From Linnemannia schmuckeri (Eukaryota > Mortierellomycota > Mortierellomycetes > Mortierellales > Mortierellaceae): DNA of 64,000 bases. The notes under the pieces were generated by a model, which did not search any database, had not been told where the DNA came from, and was given only the letters and a program-made list of their open reading frames with translations. A program made the translations under genes and the position numbers. This document shows, one piece after another, positions 30,401 through 39,052 of this stretch (its first letter is position 1; each line of letters starts with the position of its first letter). The stretch covers positions 1 to 64,000 of the forward strand of contig JANATG010000001.1 of the NCBI GenBank assembly GCA_029449235.1. The letters run 5' to 3'.

Positions 30401-31176
30401 TCCTTGTCCTTCTGCAGATCCTTGGAAGATTTGACCAGTGCCAAGAATACGTCGGAGCCGGGGAGGGTGGCCATGGTGTGAAAGTGTAGGTGGGTAAGGA
30501 GGCGGCCACCGGTGCGGGTTTGAATATTATTTGATTTGAATCCAGTACAGTTCCACTCGATGGCTGTGTTGTTGTGGTTGAAGTGGAGAGCATTGGTGCG
30601 CCAGTTGATTTGTGGGTTGATGTGAGTAAGCCATGGTTTGCCCAGGATAAGGTCGTATTTTTTGAGTGGGTACAGAATTGGGTTGAGGTTGTCAGTATAT
30701 CCTTTGCGTTCGATGGTGATGTTGACCGTATGGTTGGTAATAGAAGATGAGCCGTCGGGAAGAAGAACAGGGATGGGGTTGATGATGGTTCGAGGCAAGT
30801 TGTTTTTCTTTTGAAAGGATGTGCTGATTACATTACCTTCAGCACCGCCATCGATCAGCACGCGAGCCGGGAAGCCACTGACAAGGCAGTTAAAAGTGAG
30901 CAATTGACGCTCAGCCTCAGCGATAGAAAATGAACAGAGACGCAATTGCTTTTGTCTCCGTCTTCTCAACTGTCGCTTTGTAGGCGGTGTGGTCGACACA
31001 ACAGGGGTATCCAGGTCCAGGTCTGGTCCATCTGAGGTTCTAGACACAAGGTGGGACGAGTCAAACGTTGAGGTCTGGTCCAGTGAAGGTGCCAGAGTGG
31101 GGGGGGAGTGAGTATCACGATTTGAGTTTGTAATCTGAGTTTGGTTGCTAATCTTATTAACTGAGCGATCTGGCAA
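27430..31176 (-). CDS. Family A Pol polyprotein (A-III)
   Basis: Same length and domain order as A-IV: protease DGG, RT with YLDD, RNase H, integrase with D-D-E, then chromodomain. No stop codons. Small differences from A-IV include VVLAIPQK, LRRIAYWP, FKNVFP in the linker before RT, and VNGISRP in RNase H. The apparent TTG start again reflects entry by frameshift rather than an independent start. Confidence 0.96.
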   Translation of the reverse strand: MPDRSVNKISNQTQITNSNRDTHSPPTLAPSLDQTSTFDSSHLVSRTSDGPDLDLDTPVVSTTPPTKRQLRRRRQKQLRLCSFSIAEAERQLLTFNCLVSGFPARVLIDGGAEGNVISTSFQKKNNLPRTIINPIPVLLPDGSSSITNHTVNITIERKGYTDNLNPILYPLKKYDLILGKPWLTHINPQINWRTNALHFNHNNTAIEWNCTGFKSNNIQTRTGGRLLTHLHFHTMATLPGSDVFLALVKSSKDLQKDKDNKDKDASAPPKRPAMTPEIRAIVEDEFKNVFPDTLPSGLPPDRGDAMKIETDPTADPPFKPVIRLSIAELDELRKQLDDLLAKKFIKPSTSPYGAPVLFVRKKDGTLRMCVDYRGLNRITRKNRHPLPRIDELIDRFRGARYFTKLDLLSGYHQQRIYEPHTHKTAFRCRYGHFEFNVVPFGLTNAPASFSNMMLRVLDPVLDKWVVVYLDDILIYSKTKADHLKHLRSVLELLRKHGLYVKLSKCSFMQEQTEFLGHTISKNGISTSAGLVKAIREWPRPTSIKDVQQFLGLAQFYQTYIDKFADIALPLSELLAGGATFSWDNDKEQAFITLKAAISSAPVLRIFDPDLPTTVETDASGFAIGAVLFQTDVNGISRPVAFTSRKLQPAERNYPTHEQELLAVVHALRTWRYYLDGSHFIVYTDHATLRHFPTQPKLTRRQARWMELLQEYDFDFKYKRGADNTVPDALSRRPDHRTEDPVSPSTEPVEIHSIDIQLEPGVRQRLIEDYQNSPRLSLVYKSCLEGSVPPGYSFHNGLLYYDRRGTVVLAIPQKADICHSLLHDCHDAPIAGHFGFRKTYDKLRRIAYWPNMAKETQLYVDSCEKCQRNKPSQERPAGLLQPLPIPVRRWEVVTMDFITHLPKTPRNHDAITVFVDKLSKHVHFVPSTTTATAPDVARQFFDNVFRHHGMPTTIVSDRDSKFTSHFWQELHRLMDVKLAMSTAYHPQTDGQTEVMNKTLGIMLRAFIDEKQTNWDTLLPAAEFAYNNSVHHSTGHSPFFLNTGQHPRIPATLLSHTDSNVPSVHDYLDQQATALIFAQDALQRAQDHQKEQADKRRRDHDYKVGDKVLLSAENITMPADSGLSSDKLKPRFIGPFTLLEQRSPVTFLVDLPPSYNIHNIFHVDLFRHYIESPLTFGRRTPAPPPPVVVEGTEEYEVESILRYRKYRRQHQFLVAWKGYGREDQTWEPAANLENCQDLVNAFKKDHGIVF

Positions 31177-31256
31177 CTTTATTTCATTTTTTTCTTTTCT
31201 ACTTAACTCTGGGGTGTGATCACTCCCTTCACCACTGGGGCAAAGAGAGGGGATTT

Positions 31257-31302
31257 CAGCAACTGGGTCCTGGACTGCACCTAGTTGCTGGGGGCATTTC
31301 CC
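31257..31302 (-). promoter_or_regulatory. Putative -1 frameshift signal, A-III gag/pol
   Basis: Slippery GGGAAAT at 31302-31296 and hairpin 31290-31257 (minus strand), same as in A-IV. Confidence 0.82.
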
Positions 31303-32465
31303 GACTGGTCTGTTGGGAGATTGCCCACGTTAGCAATATTGTTGACGGTCTGGGCCCTGGATGAGCGGTTGGTGTTGCGGTTTTTTCCACAGTCCCAAGA
31401 GTAGTGTCCGGCGTTGATTCGACGGCACTTGAAGCATCCGTTGTTGTCCTGCAGATATTTCTTTTCATTGTCGGTAAGGCGGGCAAGGCGTGGTTGGGAT
31501 TGTTGATTGTTGAATTGGGTTGTCATGGCGTGGACGGCAATGGTAAGGGACTGGACCGAGGCCATAAGGGCGCGGGTGGTGGGGTCGAGGCTGATGTTAT
31601 CGATTTCCATTGCCATTGGGTCAAAAGCTGGGGGTGCTGGGTTTGAGCTGGTGGTTGGAGTGTGAGAGCGCATGCTATTCATAGCCTTGGCAAACATACC
31701 CTTTGTGGCTCCTTTGGGGCCAAAAGCATAGATGGTGTCAAATCCTTCAGCCTTGGAACACATATCAAAAAAGGTGTTGTTGGGGTTAGATACCTGATCG
31801 GTCTGAAGCAGCTGTCTCAGATCGTCGGGGCAGCCTTGGAGAAAAACAACTCTGACGGTGGCTTCGAGAAACACGCAACCAGTGGGATCTTCCGCGAGCA
31901 AGATGTTCATGTAGAGGCGAATGCGGGTAAGGTACTCGGCCAGGTTGGTGGTAAGCTTGGCATTGAGAAGAAGGCCGCGAACTTGCTCGAGAAATCCATC
32001 AGGCATGTATGCCTTCTTGAACAGGGTTGTAAAGGTGGAGTACTCGCAGGTGTCGTCGATGTTAAGTGATTCCCACCAGAGGAGAGAGGTTTGGTTGAGG
32101 AGGTTGACGGCATGGATGGTGCGTTTTCTGTCGGGTACGTTCTTCATGGTAAAGTAGCGTTGCACCTCTTTCAGCCAGGCGAGGCATTTGAAGCCATCGC
32201 GAGTGCCGTCGTACTTGGCGGGTTTGGAGGTTGTGTCAAGTTCAATGATGGTGGCGAGGTTGTCGTCGGTCATGATGGTGAGTTCCGATAAAAAGTCAGT
32301 GATAAAATACGTGTTAATGGGTGGAAGACAGGGTGAGGGGATGGAGGAGGTGCTAGGTGAGGTTTCTGAAGAGCTGGAGGAGTCTGGGGTTTGTGCTGGG
32401 TGTTCTGGGGGTTGTGCTGAGTGTTCTGGGGTCTTGTTGGTGGAATTGTGAACCTTTGCTACCAT
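31281..32465 (-). CDS. Family A Gag (A-III)
   Basis: 394-residue frame with the expanded CX2CX6HX4C knuckle. It differs from the A-IV copy at a few residues (GCVFLE, TDNEKKY, NRSSRAQ). The first ATG overlaps the LTR/primer-binding-site junction. Confidence 0.93.
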   Translation of the reverse strand: MVAKVHNSTNKTPEHSAQPPEHPAQTPDSSSSSETSPSTSSIPSPCLPPINTYFITDFLSELTIMTDDNLATIIELDTTSKPAKYDGTRDGFKCLAWLKEVQRYFTMKNVPDRKRTIHAVNLLNQTSLLWWESLNIDDTCEYSTFTTLFKKAYMPDGFLEQVRGLLLNAKLTTNLAEYLTRIRLYMNILLAEDPTGCVFLEATVRVVFLQGCPDDLRQLLQTDQVSNPNNTFFDMCSKAEGFDTIYAFGPKGATKGMFAKAMNSMRSHTPTTSSNPAPPAFDPMAMEIDNISLDPTTRALMASVQSLTIAVHAMTTQFNNQQSQPRLARLTDNEKKYLQDNNGCFKCRRINAGHYSWDCGKNRNTNRSSRAQTVNNIANVGNLPTDQSGNAPSN

Positions 32466-32562
32466 GCAACTTTTGTAAGGAGTGGAAGGAAGAGATGTCT
32501 TTGTATTTTGGTAATAGTTGTCTATTTATCTAATTAAGGTAATCGGGGGTCCAATCGTTGCA
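32465..32562 (-). repeat. 5' LTR of A-III (right edge of the nested cluster)
   Basis: 98-bp LTR. Unique chromosomal sequence begins at 32563 with GTTTT. Confidence 0.95.
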
Positions 32563-33903
32563 GTTTTCTACCGCTCTTTTTTTCTGCCTTTTTACAACAT
32601 GTGCATCAAAACTATTCATTTTACAGGTGTGCTGTAATGCTTTCTCCATTCCACCTCAACCACTGCTTTAACTAACACAGGACCCACCGTCGCTCGCAAA
32701 TGGCTCAGAATCATACAGTATTCTATCATTGTCCTTCGATTCTTCATTCATAATCGCTTGGCCATCAAAAGACGAGCACAGGATGTGCCATATCTCTTAT
32801 GCCAACCATCTTTTTCTCTCGAATGCCCAAGCGTAAAACGCTTTCTACCTTTCCTTATTATACCATTGCCCTTTTATCAACGATGACACTTGCGGTTGAA
32901 TTATGATAGATCTTGTTCGGTAGGTCTTTGGTACTGAAATGTCCCTCTATAATAATGAAAAGCACTAAAAAAGTCGTTCTTATTAGCCAACCACCCATTA
33001 TACAAAGGCGCGTCTCTCTGTCTATGGCTGTTGCTACCACAAACCCTGAGGTGATGACGGATGAAGAGAAATTCCTGTATTCGCGATCTGATCCCCTCTT
33101 TGGCGTGCATGGCGGATGTCATTGACTTTAAAGGTGTTGTGTTCATAGCACACTTGGCACCGTAAATGTTACGGATGTTGCCATTGTTTGGAATCGAGAA
33201 TGCGTCAAGGCAGGAGTGACTGATTGCTCCTTATATTGGTGGTAGTAAAGAGGAATGGCAGCTACCTGGCGAGGAATCTTTTTCGGTGTTAACGTCGAGA
33301 AGGAGGGAGGGAGGGGAAGGTAGAAGAATGATGCAGACAAAAAAAGGAATGAACAAAAGAGAAGAGTGTTTGTCGCGTATTTTTGTTTTGGATCGTTTAT
33401 AAAGGTCCAAAAAAAAAAAAAAAAAAAAAAGGGGGGCACGATTTATCCATTCGAAATCGCCTCTTTTTTTAGTGCGTTACTGCTCGGGCGTACTGCGAGA
33501 TATTGCTTTGAGCTCAACATTGATTGCTATAACCGTTGAGCTTTCTTTTGGCACGAAACGAATTGTTGGCGCAACGGCAATACATCTCCACCTGCGAACG
33601 CGATAATATCCAGTTTAGCTCACTATCCATCCCCGACTCATATTATTTCTCAAGCAATGCCAACAATGCCCTCTTTCTCCGCTCATGCATACATGACCAT
33701 GCTATCAGGTCAGGCCACCTATTAATATTGCAAGAGTTTTTTTATTCAGCAGATAAGAACTATAAGCAAATGAAAAAAGTGGAGGAGGAGCTAGAAAATA
33801 TAGCCGACAGTGCCCAGTAATGCAATTGTAAAATGTGTGTGTGTTGTTGATTTTTGTTTTTTTTTTTTTTTTCTTTTTTTTTTTCTTTTTTTTTTTCTTT
33901 TTT

Positions 33904-33934
<31 letters not shown>

Positions 33935-33967
33935 TCTTTTTTTTTTTCTTTTTTTTTTTTCTTTTTT

Positions 33968-33998
<31 letters not shown>

Positions 33999-34215
33999 TC
34001 TTTTTTTTTTTTCTTTTTTTTTTTCTTTTTTTTTTTGGTTTCAAATATTTGTTGGTTTTTGTTTTTGAAGAGTGACAGAAAGATGTGAAAGATGTCAATG
34101 ATGATGGTTAAGTGAAGGACGAAAATGAAAAAAATGCTGTTGATGGCGGTGATGAGAAGGAGAAGAATGAAAAGGAAGAAAAAAATGTTGGTGAATACGA
34201 AAATAGAAAGATTAG
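32563..34215. other. Non-coding subtelomeric interval, no gene recognised
   Basis: About 1.65 kb of unique, AT-rich sequence between the retrotransposon cluster and the split gene. It includes an A-run followed by G6 at about 33409-33436 and a long T-rich array at 33857-34036. A 94-codon plus-strand frame at 33536-33820 has no recognisable domain, and I do not call it a gene. Confidence 0.6.
33857..34036. repeat. (T9-14 C)n microsatellite
   Basis: Around 14 runs of 9-14 T separated by single C residues over about 180 bp. It is prone to length change and to assembly error. Confidence 0.9.
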
Positions 34216-35066
34216 TTAAACTGTTCCACGTCGGCGAGGACGGGCTATAATACGAGAAGACACGCTCTGGAGGTCCTGCTTTCCGCTGGTGCTGGAGGTA
34301 GAGGAAGCGGAGTTGGTGTTAGAGTCTCTATTGTCCTGGCCCTTGATTTGTTCGTGCGCTAATGCCAAGTCGATAGCAGCTTCCCACGCGGCCAGCTCGC
34401 TCTCTTTTGCCATGACATTCAGCTCCTCTGCCCCTCGTTGCATCTCAATCTCCTGCTTCGCCCTTTTGATTTCTCGCACAGCGTAGAACTGGGCCATCCA
34501 CTGCTCTTGTGCTAGGTCTTTCATAGACTCCAACTTTGACCGCTCTCCAGAACTGGAATGGTGACGGGTATAATAGGAGGAAGTCTCAGATGCGGTGGCG
34601 AAGGGTGGTGCTTTAGTTGGAAGGACCGGTGATGAATAGGCATGGCGGGTCAATTGAGCATTTCCTGAGATGTTTTCTGAGGTTCCTGCTGCGGGAGCCA
34701 TAGTTATGTGCAATCCTTGTGTTGACTGGGCGTTTCCTGCTTGAATGACCCGAAAATCCCTTGCAGAGATTCTCAATCCATATGTCGAGGCGGGTTGGCC
34801 GTACTCCTTAACACCGGTTTGAGGGCCGGCGAAGAGAACCGATCGATGGAAACTTGGGGTAGATGCGTTGCTGTTTATAGAACTAGCCCGACGAACAGAG
34901 GATGTGATAGCTGCAGCCGACTGTCCTTGAAGGCCCGACGATATTAAGCTGGATGCGGTTGATGGCGAGTTGGTCGACGCGGTGGTAGATGCTTGCTCAT
35001 TGACCGAATTGAACCAGGAGACCTGGGGCTGAGTTCCCGATTCTAGCCAGTGATGACTTGTAAAGG
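34216..35066 (-). pseudogene. Split unknown gene, 3' half
   Basis: C-terminal ~284 codons of a gene cut by A-V; the 5' half is at 40313-41694. It is Ser/Thr-rich and then has a charged, probably coiled-coil stretch (AQFYAVREIKRAKQEIEMQ... AAIDLALAHEQIKG) and a basic tail ending PRRRGTV before TAA at 34216-34218. Skipping the element and one TTGAG copy rejoins this frame exactly to the upstream half (TCA ACC TTT). I do not recognise the family. The ATG that appears at the left edge comes from the LTR and is not a real start. Confidence 0.85.
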
Positions 35067-35071
35067 TTGAG
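35067..35071. repeat. Target-site duplication TTGAG, left copy
   Basis: TTGAG here and at 40313-40317 bracket A-V exactly, the 5-bp duplication expected of Ty3/Gypsy integrase. Confidence 0.95.
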
Positions 35072-35169
35072 TGCAACTTTTGTAAGGAGTGGAAGGAAGA
35101 GATGTCTTTGTATTTTGGTAATAGTTGTCTATTTATCTAATTAAGGTAATCGGGGGTCCAATCGTTGCA
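35072..35169 (-). repeat. 3' LTR of A-V
   Basis: 98-bp family A LTR, identical by eye to 40215-40312. Confidence 0.95.
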
Positions 35170-35179
35170 CCTTCCCCTT

Positions 35180-38100
35180 TTAAAAAACGATCCCATGGTC
35201 CTTTTTGAATGCGTTGACCAGGTCTTGGCAATTTTCCAGGTTGGCAGCTGGCTCCCATGTCTGATCCTCACGTCCGTAACCTTTCCAAGCAACGAGGAAC
35301 TGGTGCTGTCGCCGGTACTTTCTGTATCGTAGAATGGATTCGACCTCGTATTCCTCGGTGCCTTCGACGACGACAGGTGGTGGTGGTGCTGGTGTTCGGC
35401 GGCCGAATGTAAGTGGTGACTCAATATAGTGGCGAAAAAGATCGACGTGAAAGATATTGTGGATGTTGTAGGAGGGGGGTAAGTCGACGAGAAAGGTAAC
35501 TGGTGATCGTTGCTCCAGTAGGGTGAATGGTCCAATAAAACGAGGCTTGAGCTTGTCCGAGCTGAGTCCGCTGTCGGCTGGCATGGTAATGTTCTCTGCA
35601 CTGAGAAGGACCTTGTCGCCAACTTTGTAGTCATGGTCGCGTCGTCTCTTGTCGGCTTGTTCCTTTTGATGATCCTGAGCTCGCTGCAGTGCATCCTGGG
35701 CGAAAATTAGTGCCGTTGCTTGCTGATCCAGATAGTCATGGATGCTGGGGACGTTGCTGTCAGTGTGGGAGAGGAGGGTGGCGGGGATGCGGGGATGTTG
35801 TCCAGTGTTGAGGAAAAAAGGTGAATGGCCGGTTGAGTGGTGGACGGAGTTGTTGTAGGCAAATTCTGCTGCAGGGAGGAGGGTGTCCCAGTTAGTCTGC
35901 TTTTCATCGATAAAGGCGCGCAGCATGATTCCTAGTGTCTTGTTCATAACTTCCGTCTGTCCATCCGTCTGTGGGTGATAGGCTGTTGACATCGCAAGCT
36001 TGACATCCATAAGCCGGTGGAGCTCCTGCCAAAAATGACTGGTGAATTTGCTATCGCGATCCGAGACGATTGTTGTTGGCATCCCATGATGGCGGAACAC
36101 ATTGTCGAAAAACTGGCGAGCAACGTCGGGGGCGGTGGCGGTGGTGGTGCTGGGAACAAAGTGGACATGCTTGGATAACTTGTCGACAAAGACGGTGATG
36201 GCATCATGATTGCGAGGTGTCTTGGGCAGATGGGTTATAAAGTCCATGGTCACCACCTCCCAGCGTCTGACGGGAATGGGTAGAGGTTGAAGGAGTCCAG
36301 CAGGTCGCTCCTGACTTGGCTTGTTGCGTTGACACTTCTCGCACGAGTCGACATAGAGTTGGGTCTCCTTTGCCATGTTGGGCCAGTATGCTATTTGTCG
36401 CAGCTTGTCATATGTTTTCCTGAACCCAAAGTGGCCAGCTATGGGGGCATCGTGGCAGTCATGCAAAAGAGAGTGGCAAATGTCAGCTTTCTGAGGGATA
36501 GCGAGAACGATGGTGCCGCGGCGGTCATAGTAGAGAAGGCCATTGTGAAAAGAATAACCGGGGGGCACACTTCCCTCGAGGCAGCTTTTATAGACGAGAC
36601 TAAGCCTGGGGCTGTTCTGGTAGTCCTCTATCAGGCGCTGCCTCACACCTGGTTCAAGCTGGATATCAATTGAATGAATCTCCACTGGTTCTGTGGATGG
36701 GCTGACTGGATCTTCCGTACGATGGTCGGGTCGTCGAGACAGGGCGTCGGGGACTGTGTTATCTGCTCCGCGCTTGTACTTGAAGTCAAAGTCGTATTCC
36801 TGCAGCAGCTCCATCCATCGAGCCTGGCGGCGGGTGAGTTTAGGCTGTGTTGGAAAGTGGCGAAGGGTTGCATGGTCTGTGTAAACAATAAAGTGGGATC
36901 CGTCTAGGTAGTATCGCCATGTCCTGAGGGCGTGCACGACTGCCAGTAGCTCCTGCTCGTGGGTTGGGTAGTTCCGTTCTGCTGGTTGTAATTTTCGTGA
37001 GGTGAATGCAACGGGTCGGGATACTCCGTTCGCGTCCGTCTGAAAGAGAACAGCGCCAATTGCAAATCCAGATGCATCCGTTTCGACGGTGGTTGGCAAG
37101 TCGGGGTCGAATATACGTAGAACTGGGGCGGAGCTGATGGCCGCTTTGAGGGTGATGAATGCCTGTTCCTTGTCGTTGTCCCATGAAAAAGTCGCTCCGC
37201 CTGCTAGAAGCTCCGAGAGGGGTAGGGCAATGTCGGCAAACTTGTCGATGTAGGTCTGGTAGAACTGTGCGAGGCCCAAAAATTGTTGAACATCTTTGAT
37301 ACTGGTGGGGCGAGGCCATTCCCGAATAGCTTTGACAAGACCTGCTGAGGTGGAGATCCCGTTCTTGGAGATGGTATGGCCCAGGAACTCAGTCTGCTCC
37401 TGCATAAATGAGCATTTGCTGAGTTTGACGTACAGTCCATGTTTTCGTAGAAGTTCAAGGACGCTGCGAAGGTGTTTCAGATGGTCGGCCTTGGTTTTGG
37501 AATAGATCAGGATGTCGTCGAGGTATACCACCACCCATTTGTCCAGAACCGGATCCAGTACTCGTAGCATCATATTAGAGAATGAGGCTGGTGCGTTGGT
37601 GAGTCCGAACGGAACGACATTAAATTCAAAATGGCCGTAACGACATCGAAATGCTGTTTTGTGGGTGTGTGGTTCATATATCCTCTGCTGGTGGTATCCC
37701 GAGAGTAGATCCAGTTTGGTAAAATAGCGGGCGCCACGAAAACGATCGATGAGTTCGTCAATTCTGGGTAGAGGGTGTCTGTTCTTCCTGGTAATCCTGT
37801 TCAGACCGCGGTAGTCCACACACATACGCAGGGTGCCATCCTTTTTCCGAACAAAGAGTACTGGGGCGCCATAGGGTGATGTGCTGGGCTTGATGAATTT
37901 TTTCGCAAGTAGATCGTCAAGTTGCTTCCTGAGTTCGTCGAGTTCTGCAATTGAGAGGCGAATGACTGGTTTGAAGGGTGGATCGGCTGTTGGGTCTGTC
38001 TCAATTTTCATGGCATCGCCTCGGTCTGGTGGAAGGCCGCTCGGGAGTGTATCGGGGAACACATCCTTAAACTCGTCTTCAACGATGGCTCTGATCTCAG

Positions 38101-38926
38101 GCGTCATAGCTGGGCGTTTGGGTGGTGCTGATGCGTCCTTGTCTTTGTTGTCCTTGTCCTTCTGCAGATCCTTGGAAGATTTGACCAGTGCCAAGAATAC
38201 GTCGGAGCCGGGGAGGGTGGCCATGGTGTGAAAGTGTAGGTGGGTAAGGAGGCGGCCACCGGTGCGGGTTTGAATATTATTTGATTTGAATCCAGTACAG
38301 TCCCACTCGATGGCTGTGTTGTTGTGGTTGAAGTGGAGAGCATTGGTGCGCCAGTTGATTTGTGGGTTGATGTGAGTAAGCCATGGTTTGCCCAGGATAA
38401 GGTCGTATTTTTTGAGTGGGTACAGGATTGGGTTGAGGTTGTCAGTGTATCCTTTGCGTTCGATGGTGATGTTGACCGTATGGTTGGTAATAGAGGATGA
38501 GCCGTCGGGGAGAAGAACAGGGATGGGGTTGATGACGGTTCGAGGCAAGTTGTTTTTCTTTTGAAAGGATGTGCTGATTACATTACCTTCAGCACCGCCA
38601 TCGATCAGCACGCGAGCCGGGAAGCCACTGACAAGGCAGTTAAAAGTGAGCAATTGACGCTCAGCCTCAGCGATAGAAAATGAACAGAGACGCAATTGCT
38701 TTTGTCTCCGTCTTCTCAACTGTCGCTTTGTAGGCGGTGTGGTCGACACAACAGGGGTATCCAGGTCCAGGTCTGGTCCATCTGAGGTTCTAGACACAAG
38801 GTGGGACGAGTCAAACGTTGAGGTCTGGTCCAGTGAAGGTGCCAGAGTGGGGGGGGAGTGAGTATCACGATTTGAGTTTGTAATCTGAGTTTGGTTGCTA
38901 ATCTTATTAACTGAGCGATCTGGCAA
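35180..38926 (-). CDS. Family A Pol polyprotein (A-V)
   Basis: 1248 residues, apparently identical in translation to the A-IV Pol: protease, RT (YLDD), RNase H, integrase (D895, D956, E992) and chromodomain. It is uninterrupted and is presumably reached from gag by the frameshift at 39046-39052. Confidence 0.96.
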   Translation of the reverse strand: MPDRSVNKISNQTQITNSNRDTHSPPTLAPSLDQTSTFDSSHLVSRTSDGPDLDLDTPVVSTTPPTKRQLRRRRQKQLRLCSFSIAEAERQLLTFNCLVSGFPARVLIDGGAEGNVISTSFQKKNNLPRTVINPIPVLLPDGSSSITNHTVNITIERKGYTDNLNPILYPLKKYDLILGKPWLTHINPQINWRTNALHFNHNNTAIEWDCTGFKSNNIQTRTGGRLLTHLHFHTMATLPGSDVFLALVKSSKDLQKDKDNKDKDASAPPKRPAMTPEIRAIVEDEFKDVFPDTLPSGLPPDRGDAMKIETDPTADPPFKPVIRLSIAELDELRKQLDDLLAKKFIKPSTSPYGAPVLFVRKKDGTLRMCVDYRGLNRITRKNRHPLPRIDELIDRFRGARYFTKLDLLSGYHQQRIYEPHTHKTAFRCRYGHFEFNVVPFGLTNAPASFSNMMLRVLDPVLDKWVVVYLDDILIYSKTKADHLKHLRSVLELLRKHGLYVKLSKCSFMQEQTEFLGHTISKNGISTSAGLVKAIREWPRPTSIKDVQQFLGLAQFYQTYIDKFADIALPLSELLAGGATFSWDNDKEQAFITLKAAISSAPVLRIFDPDLPTTVETDASGFAIGAVLFQTDANGVSRPVAFTSRKLQPAERNYPTHEQELLAVVHALRTWRYYLDGSHFIVYTDHATLRHFPTQPKLTRRQARWMELLQEYDFDFKYKRGADNTVPDALSRRPDHRTEDPVSPSTEPVEIHSIDIQLEPGVRQRLIEDYQNSPRLSLVYKSCLEGSVPPGYSFHNGLLYYDRRGTIVLAIPQKADICHSLLHDCHDAPIAGHFGFRKTYDKLRQIAYWPNMAKETQLYVDSCEKCQRNKPSQERPAGLLQPLPIPVRRWEVVTMDFITHLPKTPRNHDAITVFVDKLSKHVHFVPSTTTATAPDVARQFFDNVFRHHGMPTTIVSDRDSKFTSHFWQELHRLMDVKLAMSTAYHPQTDGQTEVMNKTLGIMLRAFIDEKQTNWDTLLPAAEFAYNNSVHHSTGHSPFFLNTGQHPRIPATLLSHTDSNVPSIHDYLDQQATALIFAQDALQRAQDHQKEQADKRRRDHDYKVGDKVLLSAENITMPADSGLSSDKLKPRFIGPFTLLEQRSPVTFLVDLPPSYNIHNIFHVDLFRHYIESPLTFGRRTPAPPPPVVVEGTEEYEVESILRYRKYRRQHQFLVAWKGYGREDQTWEPAANLENCQDLVNAFKKDHGIVF

Positions 38927-39006
38927 CTTTATTTCATTTTTTTCTTTTCTACTTAACTCTGGGGTGTGATCACTCCCTTCACCACTGGGGCAAAGAGAGG
39001 GGATTT

Positions 39007-39052
39007 CAGCAACTGGGTCCTGGACTGCACCTAGTTGCTGGGGGCATTTCCC
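39007..39052 (-). promoter_or_regulatory. Putative -1 frameshift signal, A-V gag/pol
   Basis: Slippery GGGAAAT at 39052-39046, hairpin 39040-39007, with the Gag TAG in the 5' arm. Confidence 0.82.

Larger units (their letters stand above)
27322..32562 (-). mobile_element. A-III: complete family A chromovirus
   Basis: 5241-bp minus-strand element, with LTRs at 27322-27419 and 32465-32562 and intact gag and pol. It differs from A-IV and A-V at scattered positions, so it is a separate insertion. Its flanks do not match: TATCT on the left, GTTTT on the right. Under the inversion model TATCT is its own target site. The right LTR would then be the A-0/A-III crossover LTR, and GTTTT the original chromosomal target of A-0. 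Confidence 0.95.

Noticed and set aside
33536..33820. 94-codon plus-strand frame
   Set aside because: No domain, no neighbours in an arrangement, and it lies in low-complexity DNA. It is no better than chance.
33857..34036. Regularly spaced repeats resembling an array
   Set aside because: Homopolymer runs split by single C, with no spacers. This is a eukaryotic microsatellite and not CRISPR.
33810..34098. Poly-Phe and poly-Lys frames
   Set aside because: They are translations of the T-rich microsatellite.
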